In this document: piece after piece, positions 1-7,547 of the stretch
Position numbering within the stretch: the first letter of the stretch is position 1
Layout of the letters: the number at the start of each line of letters is the position of its first letter
Assembly (NCBI GenBank): GCA_003819755.1
Contig: RPQK01000263.1
Coordinates: forward strand, 1 to 9,179
Direction of reading: 5' to 3'
Length of the DNA: 9,179 bases
Origin: Acidobacteriota bacterium
Lineage (GTDB): Bacteria; Acidobacteriota; UBA6911; RPQK01
Position numbers and translations under genes: made by a program
Notes under the pieces: generated by a model
What the model was told of the DNA's origin: nothing
Seen by the model: the letters and a program-made list of their open reading frames with translations, nothing else
Database searches by the model: none

Positions 1-2
1 AC

Positions 3-142
3 CGTTCAGCGTTTAACGTTCACCGTTCAGCGTTCAGCGTTCACCGTTCACCGTCCAGCGTTCAGCGTTCAGCGTTCAGCGTTCAGCGCTCAGCGTTCAG
101 CGTTCACCGTCCAGCGTTCAGCGTTCACCGTTCAGCGTTGAG
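3..142. repeat. Heptamer tandem array, left arm (20 units of CGTTCAG/CGTTCAC)
   Basis: Twenty consecutive 7-bp units run without interruption. Ten are exactly CGTTCAG and five are CGTTCAC. The other five are single- or double-base variants: CGTTTAA at unit 2, CGTCCAG at units 8 and 16, CGCTCAG at unit 13, and CGTTGAG at unit 20, which borders the centre. The array may continue left of the window, because the first two bases are compatible with a further unit. It resembles the heptameric short tandemly repeated repetitive (STRR) sequences known from cyanobacteria in unit length only; the unit sequence differs. It forms the left arm of an inverted repeat with 209-299. Being tandem and short-unit, it should be prone to slippage. 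No coding role is likely. Confidence 0.95.
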
Positions 143-208
143 ATCAAGGTTCCCCGCAACCGCAGGTAACATCTCCAGATGGGACCTACGTTGCGGGCAA
201 CTTTGTAT
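143..208. repeat. Imperfectly palindromic centre between the two heptamer arms
   Basis: This 66-bp segment joins the two arms and continues their dyad symmetry. The left side (GAGAT, CCCCGCAACCGCAGGT) mirrors the right side (ACCTACGTTGCGGG, ATCTC) with a few mismatches and one-base gaps. About 15 bases around 171-186 are left as the hairpin loop. The whole 3-299 block can therefore be drawn as one long stem-loop, not two separate arrays that merely face each other. No start codon with a ribosome binding site, convincing promoter or T-tract is visible in it. Confidence 0.7.
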
Positions 209-299
209 CTCAACGGTGAACGCTGAACGCTGAACGCTGAACGGTGAACGGTGAACGCTGAACGCTGAACGGTGAACGCTGAACGGTGAACGCTGAACG
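209..299. repeat. Heptamer tandem array, right arm (13 units of CTGAACG/GTGAACG)
   Basis: Thirteen 7-bp units are the reverse complement of the left-arm units. The innermost, CTCAACG, exactly complements the innermost left unit CGTTGAG. The rest are seven CTGAACG and five GTGAACG with no degenerate copies. Read on the + strand this arm carries TGA in every frame, so it closes any reading frame entering the downstream permease from the left. A GTG within the array at 286 is in frame with the permease but is a poor start candidate. Confidence 0.95.
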
Positions 300-348
300 C
301 CCCCCAACCTTTCCTCGCCTCCCCGAGTCAAAGTCTCCAAATCTCAGC

Positions 349-359
349 AGGATAGGGGG
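349..359 (+). promoter_or_regulatory. Ribosome binding site of the ADOP permease
   Basis: Purine-rich AGGATAGGGGG ends 4 nt before the GTG at 364, with its AGGA part 11 nt before. It supports the 364 start over the in-repeat GTG at 286, which has no such element. No convincing -35/-10 pair is visible between the repeat (ends 299) and this site. Confidence 0.5.
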
Positions 360-363
360 CGTT

Positions 364-2823
364 GTGACAAACTGGACAAGGGATATACGATTTGCCTTTC
401 GCACTTTGAACCGAGGCAGAGGCTTTGCCGCGGCAGTCGTACTGACGCTCGCTCTCACCATCGGTCTCAATACCTGCATATTTAATGTCTTCCACTCGAT
501 TCTGGTACGCGAGCTGCCGTTTGCGGATCCCGGCCGGCTCGTGTCTGTCTGGAGCACTTTGCCTCCCGGACTGGCTGAGGTTGTCGGCAGCAAGCGGAAC
601 ACTTCCTCGGTCCCCAATTTCCGGGACTGGATCAAGCAGAACCATGTCTTCGAAGGGATTACGGCATTTGTTAACTCCCGGCCTGTAACGGTCATGGGTC
701 CCGAGGCGCCTGAGCAACTGGAAGCCATCAATGTCTGCGAGAATTTCTTCGGTGTCCTCGGCGTTAACCCGGTCCTGGGGCGGGCTTTCTCAAACAGGGA
801 GCACACCGCCGGCGAAGACCGGGTGGTCGTTTTGAGCCATCGTTACTGGCGGAAAAGGCTCGGTTCGGACCCGGCTGCGGTTGGCCGGGTGCTGTTGGTC
901 GACCAGGTCCCACACGTGGTGGTCGGCGTTCTCCCCGAGTCCTTCTGCTTCGGAATAACCTTCCCTGCCTACCGCATCGATAACGAGCCCGACCTGTGCC
1001 GCCCCCTGGTCTTCGGACCAGCCCACGAAGGTCGCTGCAGCAACAGTCTTTTTCCTATCGCCCGCTTGAAGCCTGGCGTGACGATTCAACAGGCTGATAC
1101 CGAGATGAAGCTGATCATGGCCCGACTCGAGAAGCAATACCCGCAGACCAACACCGGCTTCGGCGCCGAGGTGATCGGTTTGCAGGAGTCGATGTACGGA
1201 CGCCATCGTTCCGTTTTGCTGCTTGTGTTCGCCGCCGCGGGGTTGGTTCTCCTGATCGCCTGTACCAATGTGGCTAATCTCCTTCTCAACCGGGCCATCG
1301 CCCGCCAGAGCGAGTTTGCTCTCAGGACGAGCATCGGCGCGAGCAGGGTTTGCATTGTCCGGCAGCTGCTGGCTGAAGGTCTCGTTTACTCGATGCTCGG
1401 CGGGTTGTTGGGTTTAGCCCTGGCTGGGGCAGCCGGCCTGCTGATCGATCCGTTTCTGCATTCCCTCGCGAAAGGGCTGCCTGCCATCGAAATGAACTGG
1501 TCCATTCTCTTCTTCAATCTGGCCATCTCGATTCTCGTGGCGCTCACATGCAGCCTCGCCCCGATTTGGCAGCTGTGGAGGACAAGCCTCAGTGAGGGGT
1601 TGAAGATCGGGTCGGCGGCGCTTACGGGGACAGCCGGCCGTCACCGCCTCGCTTCAACCCTGGTGGTGACCCAGGTCGCGCTCGCGCTCCTCTTGCTCAT
1701 CGGCGGAGGACTGCTCGTTCGGAGCTTTCTGCGCCTGGTAGAGGTGGATCCCGGGTATCGTCCCGATAGACTCGTCGCCGTCGAGGTGCCCCTTGCCGGG
1801 CAGCAGTATCGCGATCCCGCGTTGGCAAGATCGTTCTATGAGCGTCTTCTCCGGTCGGCGGAGAGTCTGCCCGGCGTCGAGTCGGCCGCTCTCAGTACGG
1901 CTTTGCCCACCACCATTACCGGGAACCGCTCTTTTCGGATCGAAGGGAGCCCAAGGCTCGAAGGTCACAACGTGGACGATCTGACTGCAGAGATCCCGAA
2001 TGCCGACTACCAGGTGGTGTCCCCTGAATACTTCCACACAGTGGGGATAGCGGTGAAAAGAGGCCGGAGCTTCACGGAACAGGATGACCAGCACTCGTTA
2101 CCGGTCGCGGTGATAAATGAAAAAATGGCGAAAAAGTACTGGACCCGCCGTGATCCGATCGGCGCCCGGATCTTCCCGGATCAGCGAAGCCTGACTATCG
2201 TCGGGGTAGTCCAGGATGTCAGGCAGCGAGGGCTGCAAAATGACCCCGCTCCGCAAATGTACTTTTCCTATCGGCAGCATCCCCGGTCGATATCCTGCCT
2301 GCTGGTGCGCGGCAGGATGGACCCGGTCGTGATCGCCGAAATGCTCAGGCGGGAAGCTCGGAAGGCTGACCCTAGTCAGTTCGTCAAGATCCGGACCATA
2401 GAGGAGGAAATTCACAGGAGCATTGCCTCTCCCCGCCTGATCATGCGGCTGCTGACGGCATTTGCCTGCCTGGCCCTCGGCTTGGCTCTGTTCGGAGTCT
2501 ACGGAGTCGTTTCCTGTTCGGTGTCCCGTTCCCGCCGGGAGGTGGGAATACGAGCGGCTCTGGGCGCCACCCGCGGGGACATACTGCGTCGAGTTCTGGG
2601 CTACGGGCTGCGGCGTGTTACGCTCGGGATTCTGATTGGGATCGCTGCCGCCATCCCGCTGACCAGTGTGCTGAGCAGCCAGCTTTTCGGCATAGCTCCC
2701 ACGGACCCTTGGACCTTCAGCGGTGTTTCGTTGCTGCTGCTGCTGGCCGGCCTGATGGCCTGCTATTTTCCGGCAAGCCGCGCGGCCCGGACCGACCCGG
2801 TCTCGGTCTTGAAAGCGGAGTAG
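364..2823 (+). CDS. ADOP-type duplicated orphan permease (MacB/FtsX fold)
   Basis: This 819-residue membrane protein has the duplicated architecture of the acidobacterial duplicated orphan permease (ADOP) family. Half one has a transmembrane helix near residues 20-42 (after DIRFAFRTLNRG), a MacB-like periplasmic core to about 280, and an FtsX block at about 282-410 containing ACTNVANLLLNRA and LRTSIGASR. Half two repeats this: a helix from about 425 (TQVALALLLLIGGGLLVRS), a second periplasmic core, and an FtsX block from about 690 with REVGIRAALGATRGDI, ending in the typical ARTDPVSVLKAE. The family resembles the permease of MacAB-type exporters, but no ATPase gene lies beside it, hence 'orphan'. 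Its substrate is unknown. GTG at 364 is chosen because AGGA and AGGGGG lie just upstream and the protein then begins like its relatives. An in-frame GTG at 286 lies inside the heptamer array and would add an unrelated Pro-rich tail. Family assignment is firm; the start is probable. Confidence 0.92.
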   Translation: MTNWTRDIRFAFRTLNRGRGFAAAVVLTLALTIGLNTCIFNVFHSILVRELPFADPGRLVSVWSTLPPGLAEVVGSKRNTSSVPNFRDWIKQNHVFEGITAFVNSRPVTVMGPEAPEQLEAINVCENFFGVLGVNPVLGRAFSNREHTAGEDRVVVLSHRYWRKRLGSDPAAVGRVLLVDQVPHVVVGVLPESFCFGITFPAYRIDNEPDLCRPLVFGPAHEGRCSNSLFPIARLKPGVTIQQADTEMKLIMARLEKQYPQTNTGFGAEVIGLQESMYGRHRSVLLLVFAAAGLVLLIACTNVANLLLNRAIARQSEFALRTSIGASRVCIVRQLLAEGLVYSMLGGLLGLALAGAAGLLIDPFLHSLAKGLPAIEMNWSILFFNLAISILVALTCSLAPIWQLWRTSLSEGLKIGSAALTGTAGRHRLASTLVVTQVALALLLLIGGGLLVRSFLRLVEVDPGYRPDRLVAVEVPLAGQQYRDPALARSFYERLLRSAESLPGVESAALSTALPTTITGNRSFRIEGSPRLEGHNVDDLTAEIPNADYQVVSPEYFHTVGIAVKRGRSFTEQDDQHSLPVAVINEKMAKKYWTRRDPIGARIFPDQRSLTIVGVVQDVRQRGLQNDPAPQMYFSYRQHPRSISCLLVRGRMDPVVIAEMLRREARKADPSQFVKIRTIEEEIHRSIASPRLIMRLLTAFACLALGLALFGVYGVVSCSVSRSRREVGIRAALGATRGDILRRVLGYGLRRVTLGILIGIAAAIPLTSVLSSQLFGIAPTDPWTFSGVSLLLLLAGLMACYFPASRAARTDPVSVLKAE

Positions 2824-2885
2824 CCGCAAGTGTGACTTCCGGCACGCCCTGCGCACCGCATTGCTGTATTGATGAAGGAATGCTG

Positions 2886-2905
2886 AAAAGGACTTTAGAA
2901 GGTCC
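2886..2905 (-). terminator. Weak candidate terminator for deoB
   Basis: Read on the - strand, GGAC (2905-2902) and GTCC (2893-2890) can pair across an 8-nt loop and are followed by TTTT (2889-2886). This lies about 55 bp after the deoB stop. The stem is short, so this is only a candidate. On the + strand, a separate GC-rich hairpin at 2915-2935 (CGCCCGA with TCGGGGCG, one bulged G) has no T-tract after it. Nothing else is seen in the 138 bp between the convergent permease and deoB genes. Confidence 0.22.
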
Positions 2906-2961
2906 GGCGCCCGGCGCCCGATCAGCTTCGGGGCGAAAAACACGTACCAGGGACCCCAGAC

Positions 2962-4131
2962 TCACAGGATCTGCCGTGCGAAGCTTGTCCCGGGGCCTGG
3001 CGACTCTCCCAGTAAGAGTTCCTCGACCGTCGCCCCGACATCGGCAAAAGTGCTCCGGGTACCCAAAGGGCCGGGGCGCACTTGTAACCCGGCCACAATC
3101 AGCGGCACGTACTCTCGCGAATGATCGGTGCTTGCTGTCGTCGGATCGCAGCCGTGGTCGGCCGTCACGATCAGGAGATCCTCCTTTTTCAGAAGCACAA
3201 ATAGATCTGCCAGAGAACGATCAGCTTCGGAAAGCGCCCTGGCGAAGCCCACCGGGTCGTTCCGGTGACCGTAAAGAGTGTCGAAATCACCACAGTTGGC
3301 AAAAACTAGCCCTGAGAAGTCGCGTTTGACCAGCTCGAGAAGAAAGGCAAGAGTCTCCGCGTTATTCGTGGTATGACGCCGATCCGTAAGCCCTCGGCCG
3401 CTGAAGATATCCTCGATCTTCCCGATCCCCCAAACCCTTTTCCCGGACCCAGCCAGGCGATCCAGGCTACTGGGCCCAGGAGGCTCAAGTCCGAAATCGC
3501 GGCGTTCCGAGGTTCTTTTGAACGATCCCGGTCTCCCGGTAAACGGACGGGCAATGACACGTGCTACGGCGTACTCTCCCCTGAGAAGACTGCGGGCCGT
3601 TCGACAAAACCCGTAAAGCTCCTCCAACGGGACAACGTCCGTGTGAGCAGCCACCTGAAATACGCTGTCCGCCGAGGTATAAACAATCGGATATCCGGTA
3701 GCCAGGTGCTCCGGCCCTAGCTCCTCGATAATCACAGTTCCCGAAGCGGGTTTGTTTCCCAGTGTGCGCCTGCCTATCGCGTCTTCAAATCTCCGAATGA
3801 GGTCGGCCGGAAAACCTCCAGGGAAAACCGGGAAAGGACTAGCGACAACAAGTTGCGTCATTTCGAAGTGCCCGGTTAGCGTATCCTTCCCTGCCGAAGC
3901 CTCTCCCATCACCCCGTATGCCCCCGTAGCACGCCGAGCGGGAGGAACACCGGCAATAGGAGCCAGGTTACCGATCCCCATGCTCTGGAGAAAAGGCACG
4001 CTCAGGCCAGTGACCGCCCGGGCGGTGTTGACAAGCGTATTGCTGTCCTGATCGCCGAATCGAGCGGCATCAGGCAGGGCTCCAATCCCGACACCATCGA
4101 AAACGATCAGGAAAACGCGATGAATCCCCAT
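2962..4131 (-). CDS. deoB: Phosphopentomutase
   Basis: DeoB interconverts ribose 1-phosphate (or deoxyribose 1-phosphate) and ribose 5-phosphate, linking nucleoside breakdown to the pentose phosphate pathway in the cytosol. The 389-residue product matches the family's usual length and is recognisable throughout: FLIVFDGVGIGALPDA at the N-terminus, GKDTLTGH, PASGT, YTSADSVFQVAAH, RVIARPFTG, IGKIEDIF, DFDTLYGHRND, TADHGCDPT and DHSREYVP. The two-metal alkaline-phosphatase-superfamily site is intact by position: Asp12, Asp284, His289, Asp325, His326 and His337, with Thr84 as phosphoacceptor. These correspond within one or two residues to the Bacillus cereus enzyme. ATG at 4131 is chosen because the protein then starts MGIHRVFLIV as in relatives; a 28-residue extension to 4215 looks unrelated. 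Only a weak AGG precedes the start. The gene stands alone with no other nucleoside genes nearby and diverges from the propeller gene. Confidence 0.97.
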   Translation of the reverse strand: MGIHRVFLIVFDGVGIGALPDAARFGDQDSNTLVNTARAVTGLSVPFLQSMGIGNLAPIAGVPPARRATGAYGVMGEASAGKDTLTGHFEMTQLVVASPFPVFPGGFPADLIRRFEDAIGRRTLGNKPASGTVIIEELGPEHLATGYPIVYTSADSVFQVAAHTDVVPLEELYGFCRTARSLLRGEYAVARVIARPFTGRPGSFKRTSERRDFGLEPPGPSSLDRLAGSGKRVWGIGKIEDIFSGRGLTDRRHTTNNAETLAFLLELVKRDFSGLVFANCGDFDTLYGHRNDPVGFARALSEADRSLADLFVLLKKEDLLIVTADHGCDPTTASTDHSREYVPLIVAGLQVRPGPLGTRSTFADVGATVEELLLGESPGPGTSFARQIL

Positions 4132-4209
4132 GCCTGGTGCGATAGTAGTCCAAAAGAGACAAGCAAGGAACCGCCAAATCCCCAGTCCATTCTGCGCTGC
4201 TTGCTGGTG

Positions 4210-4238
4210 TTGCATATTGGATCAAAACACTCTTTAAT
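4210..4238 (+). promoter_or_regulatory. Candidate sigma-70-type promoter for the propeller/TPR unit
   Basis: TTGCAT (4210-4215) and TTTAAT (4233-4238) are separated by exactly 17 bp in the 210-bp divergent region between deoB and the propeller gene. Transcription would start near 4245, giving a leader of about 97 nt. The match is moderate on each hexamer and the surroundings are locally AT-rich. No comparable pair was found pointing toward deoB. Confidence 0.35.
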
Positions 4239-4341
4239 TGCAGGTTTGGCGCAACTCTGCGCGCGGGCGGACAGCGTTTCGTTTGGACACTTCCGCTCGA
4301 TTCTCGCTTACGATTCGTTGCAGCCGGATGAGGTTTGCAGG

Positions 4342-5742
4342 ATGAAAAAAGACAGCCCCAGGCCAAGGTCACCAAGAGGAAGAAGATCCGCACTGCTGCC
4401 CGGCCTCATGATCGCGGTCGTCCTCATAGGGGTTCCATTACTGGTTCTGTTTTACCAGTCATACCAGTCAGGCCTTTCTCTCGGACAGACGTTGGGGCAA
4501 CTTTTCAAGCGGGCACGAAAAGATGATGCGACAGCGCCTCCGGTACAGGCTGTGCAGGGCAAAAAGGTCGACTTTCTCACCCCTCTACAGATCGGCTTCC
4601 CTCCGTCATCTGATTCTCCTCGGATTGGCAGTCTCGAGATCGTGGATCTCGACAAGGACAACCTTCCCGACGTCCTCGTCTCGGATATGTTGATCAATCG
4701 GGTCGGCTGGATCCGGCAATATCCGGCCGGGACTTACACGGAAAGATGGATCAGCCCCGTAATCGCCGCCCCCGCGCACGTCAGCGCCACCGACATGGAC
4801 CGAGACGGTGACCTGGATGTGCTTGTCGCCTCCATGGGCCAACTGTTTGCCAGCAACGATAAGATCGGCTCCGTCGTGATCCTGGAGAATGACGGCAGGC
4901 AGGGCTTCACGCCCCGCACTATCGTAGATCGCATCGCGAGGGTAACGGACGTTCGCGGCGCAGATTTCAACCGCGATGGCCGTCTGGACCTGATCGTGGG
5001 CCAATTCGGCTATGACGACGGCGAGACCCGCTGGATGGAGAACCTCGGAAACTGGCAATTCCGTTCCCACATGCTGCAGCGCCTTTCCGGCGTGATACAC
5101 ACGATCCCGAACGATGTCGACGAAGACGGAGACATGGACATCTTCAGCCTCGTCAGCCAGGAGTGGGAGGAGATCTACATCTACGAAAACGACGGCCACG
5201 CGAATTTCAAGTCCCACCTGGTTTGGGGAAGCACGAACGAAGACTACGGCAGCAGCGGCATGAGGTTAGCTGACATGAACAGGGACGGGCTGATCGACAT
5301 CCTCTATACAAATGGGGATGCCTTTGACTACCTGCCCCCGCGCCCCAGACCATGGCATAGTGTGCAATGGCTGGAGAACAAGGGCGGGTTCAAATTTGAA
5401 CATCGCCCAATCGGCAAGTTTAATGGCGCCAGCGGTGCGGTTGCGGCCGACGTCGACGACGACGGCGACCTGGATGTCGCGGCCGTGAGTTGCTACAACC
5501 TGTGGGAGCAACCGGAATCACAGAGCATGATCTGGTTTGAGAATGACGGGAAAATGAGCTTCACACAACATGACATCGCTCATAACCCGACTCATCTCAT
5601 TAGCCTTGAAACAGCGGACATGAACGGCGACCGGAAGCCCGATTTCGTTACCGTAAGGATGGATGTTTACCCTCCGTTTTCCCCTGAGGGACGAGTCATG
5701 CTGTGGCTCAATCACTGGGGGCAGGCACAAAACAAACCATGA
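4342..5742 (+). CDS. Membrane-anchored seven-bladed VCBS/FG-GAP beta-propeller protein
   Basis: This 466-residue protein has a short basic N-terminus, one transmembrane segment (about 17-38) and a low-complexity linker, then a repeat domain filling the rest. Seven calcium-binding-type loops (D-x-D/N-x-D-G-x-x-D pattern, first and last degenerate) begin at residues 102, 151, 208, 258, 311, 370 and 426. Spacing is 49-59 residues, as in an integrin-alpha-like FG-GAP/VCBS propeller. Most blades also carry a W-x-E-N-D/L-G strand followed by F-x-x-H. The basic N-terminus followed by a single helix predicts the propeller faces the periplasm. ATG at 4342 is chosen because GATGAGG lies 8 nt upstream and the TM segment follows. 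The open frame back to 4120 overlaps deoB and has no support. Such domains usually bind proteins or glycans; no enzymatic residues are evident and the ligand is unknown. Its stop overlaps the TPR gene's start. Confidence 0.88.
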   Translation: MKKDSPRPRSPRGRRSALLPGLMIAVVLIGVPLLVLFYQSYQSGLSLGQTLGQLFKRARKDDATAPPVQAVQGKKVDFLTPLQIGFPPSSDSPRIGSLEIVDLDKDNLPDVLVSDMLINRVGWIRQYPAGTYTERWISPVIAAPAHVSATDMDRDGDLDVLVASMGQLFASNDKIGSVVILENDGRQGFTPRTIVDRIARVTDVRGADFNRDGRLDLIVGQFGYDDGETRWMENLGNWQFRSHMLQRLSGVIHTIPNDVDEDGDMDIFSLVSQEWEEIYIYENDGHANFKSHLVWGSTNEDYGSSGMRLADMNRDGLIDILYTNGDAFDYLPPRPRPWHSVQWLENKGGFKFEHRPIGKFNGASGAVAADVDDDGDLDVAAVSCYNLWEQPESQSMIWFENDGKMSFTQHDIAHNPTHLISLETADMNGDRKPDFVTVRMDVYPPFSPEGRVMLWLNHWGQAQNKP

Positions 5743-7409
5743 CCCCCAAAACTCGTGACATAGCTCGTCCAGGCAATAGGGCCTGGCTTCTGAGAATCTT
5801 GCTTCTTGCCCCGGTGCTGGCCCTGGCCACATGGCTGCTGTTGACACTGCTGACTTCGGCAAAAGTGCCCGAGGATTTCCCAAAACTGCCTGACCGGCAG
5901 TCACTCAGCCCGGGTCTTCGAGACCTGCTGGTTGCCGCCGATAAGGAGGCCCGAAGCCAACCCGGCTCAGCCGAAGTAATCGGCAAGCTCGGGAAGGCTT
6001 ACCACTCCAATCAGTTTTATGAGCAGGCTGCGAGCGCCTACAGGATTGCTGCTCGCCTCGCCCCTGATGACTACCAGTGGCTCTATTGTCAGGCAGTACT
6101 GGCCGAGGAGACCGGTCAGGAAAAGGAGAAGCTGGACCTGCTGCGGGAAACGGTTCGGCTCAAGCCGGATCATGTCCCGGCCCTCCTGAAGCTGGGCGAC
6201 GGTTCCTTCAAGCAGGATAAGCTGGACGAGGCCGCCCGTTACTACGAGATGGCTGCCGGCACCGCTGATAAGGATGCCTCCCTGCAGCCTATTTTCGGGC
6301 TCGGACGCATTGCCGCCCGGCGCCAGCAATGGAACAAGGTTGTCGAGTATGTCGCGCCCGTTTCGAGCGCCTACCCCTACGTCCGGCCACCCTACCAGTT
6401 GCTGCTGCAGGCCTACGAAGCGCTGGGGCTGGCGGACAAAGCGGCGACAGTTCGCGAAAAACTTCTGCAACCTAAGTTCACGGTTGTTCCCCCGGCCAAG
6501 GACAGTCTGAATGAGGAATTGCTCGGTCTCTGCCACTCGTCGACACGCCTGCTCAAGGAGGCTGGGCTGGTGACCCGTTTTGGCTATCCCTCCAGGGGAA
6601 TAGACTTGGCTCGCCGCGCCGCGGAAGTTGATTCCAAGGACGCCGATGTCCGACACTTCATTGCCCGCACACTGCTCAATTACTACGGAGAAAGACCTGA
6701 AGCAGTCGACGAAGCGCTGACCCAGCTCGACGAGGGACTGCGTCTCAGACCAGATGATCTAGTCCCCTTGTGGGATTTTGCTGCCTCTTTTTTCGAGCGG
6801 CCGAAGACAGATGCAGCGACTGAGCGGCTCCATGCGGCACTGGCCCGGAATGCCGATCGCCCAGAATCCCACTTCTACCTGGGCCTCGTCGCTGACGAGC
6901 AGGGAAGGACCGCAGAAGCGATCACGGAATACCGGGCAGCCCTGAAAGCCAATCCGAACAACGCCGAGGCTTACGACAAGCTCGGTCTTATATTGGTGAG
7001 TCAGGGCAGACTTGACGAAGCCGTTGCTTCCTTCCAAAAGTCCCTCGACCTGGACCCGCTTTACACCATCGCCCGCTTCAATCTGGGTGTGGCCTTGGTA
7101 CAGCGAGGGAAAAACGGCCAGGCCCTGAAAGAGCTTGGTGAAGTCTTGCGGATCAAACCGAATGATCCCGAAACGCACCTGTACTGTGGGATTGCACTTA
7201 TCGGATCCAAGCGAGTGCGTGAGGCCATCGGGCATTTCCAGCAGACACTCCGATTCAAGCCCGACGAAGTCCAGGCCCACTACGGCCTCGGATGCGCCTT
7301 CGCGCTTCAGATGAACCGGCCGGAAGCCGTCAAAGAGCTGCGCGAAGCCCTCCGGCTGCGCCCGGACTACCCGGAGGCCCAGGATCTGCTGCAAAAACTG
7401 GAAAGGTGA
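5739..7409 (+). CDS. Membrane-anchored tetratricopeptide repeat (TPR) protein
   Basis: This 556-residue protein has one hydrophobic segment at about 16-38 and then a long alpha-helical repeat region. Four degenerate TPRs cover about 76-213, followed by a less regular linker of about 90 residues and a partial repeat from about 302. Five contiguous, perfectly spaced 34-residue TPRs run from 373 to 542 (each with the G-x-x-x-x-x-G/A-x-x-x-A spacing and ending in P), then a 14-residue tail. TPRs mediate protein-protein contacts; no catalytic domain is fused. ATG at 5739 overlaps the upstream TGA as ATGA, which suggests translational coupling; GGGGCAGG lies 10 nt upstream. An in-frame GTG at 5703 is less likely. 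The shared topology and coupled translation suggest it works with the propeller protein at the cell envelope. The partner complex is unknown. Confidence 0.88.
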   Translation: MTPKTRDIARPGNRAWLLRILLLAPVLALATWLLLTLLTSAKVPEDFPKLPDRQSLSPGLRDLLVAADKEARSQPGSAEVIGKLGKAYHSNQFYEQAASAYRIAARLAPDDYQWLYCQAVLAEETGQEKEKLDLLRETVRLKPDHVPALLKLGDGSFKQDKLDEAARYYEMAAGTADKDASLQPIFGLGRIAARRQQWNKVVEYVAPVSSAYPYVRPPYQLLLQAYEALGLADKAATVREKLLQPKFTVVPPAKDSLNEELLGLCHSSTRLLKEAGLVTRFGYPSRGIDLARRAAEVDSKDADVRHFIARTLLNYYGERPEAVDEALTQLDEGLRLRPDDLVPLWDFAASFFERPKTDAATERLHAALARNADRPESHFYLGLVADEQGRTAEAITEYRAALKANPNNAEAYDKLGLILVSQGRLDEAVASFQKSLDLDPLYTIARFNLGVALVQRGKNGQALKELGEVLRIKPNDPETHLYCGIALIGSKRVREAIGHFQQTLRFKPDEVQAHYGLGCAFALQMNRPEAVKELREALRLRPDYPEAQDLLQKLER

Positions 7410-7470
7410 GGTGCGCTGGGGCCGAGACGTCCTGGAAACGCAATGGGACTTATCCACGAACGAACCCAGC

Positions 7471-7484
7471 GCGGCCAAGGCCGC
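7471..7484. repeat. Short GC-rich palindrome after the TPR gene
   Basis: GCGGCCAAGGCCGC is a perfect inverted repeat about 60 bp after the TPR stop. It can form a 5-bp stem with a CAAG tetraloop. No T-tract follows in either direction, so it is not a convincing intrinsic terminator. Confidence 0.3.
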
Positions 7485-7518
7485 AACCAAAAGTCAGCGG
7501 GGCAGTGAGAAATAGAGA

Positions 7519-7547
7519 TTGAAGCGACGCGCCACCCGGAGTATCAA
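7519..7547 (+). promoter_or_regulatory. Candidate promoter of the 7588 gene
   Basis: TTGAAG (7519-7524) and TATCAA (7542-7547) are separated by 17 bp, each matching four of six consensus bases. Initiation would fall near 7554, about 34 nt before the GTG start. Such a transcript would lack the left half of the 7524-7589 hairpin and leave the ribosome binding site free. Confidence 0.3.

Noticed and set aside
3..299. CRISPR array
   Set aside because: The repeats are contiguous 7-bp units without unique spacers, and no cas genes are nearby.
286..363. N-terminal extension of the permease from GTG 286
   Set aside because: It starts inside the repeat, adds a Pro-rich segment unlike ADOP N-termini, and lacks a ribosome binding site. 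GTG 364 has one.
125..806. Two minus-strand open frames reading a repetitive HRSPFSV-type peptide
   Set aside because: They come from the stop-free orientation of the heptamers and then run antisense to the permease gene with low-complexity composition. No ribosome binding site is evident.
2098..2943. 281-residue minus-strand open frame
   Set aside because: It overlaps the permease antisense and is rich in Gln, Arg, His and Pro, as expected for a shadow frame in GC-rich DNA.
4132..4215. 28-residue N-terminal extension of deoB
   Set aside because: Family members begin at the equivalent of MGIHRVFLIV. The extension has no conserved content and runs into the divergent promoter region.
4120..4341. 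74-residue extension of the propeller protein
   Set aside because: It overlaps the deoB start antisense. The ATG at 4342 has a ribosome binding site and leads directly into a basic tail plus TM segment.
7471..7484. Intrinsic terminator of the propeller/TPR unit
   Set aside because: The palindrome is short and no T-run follows on either strand.
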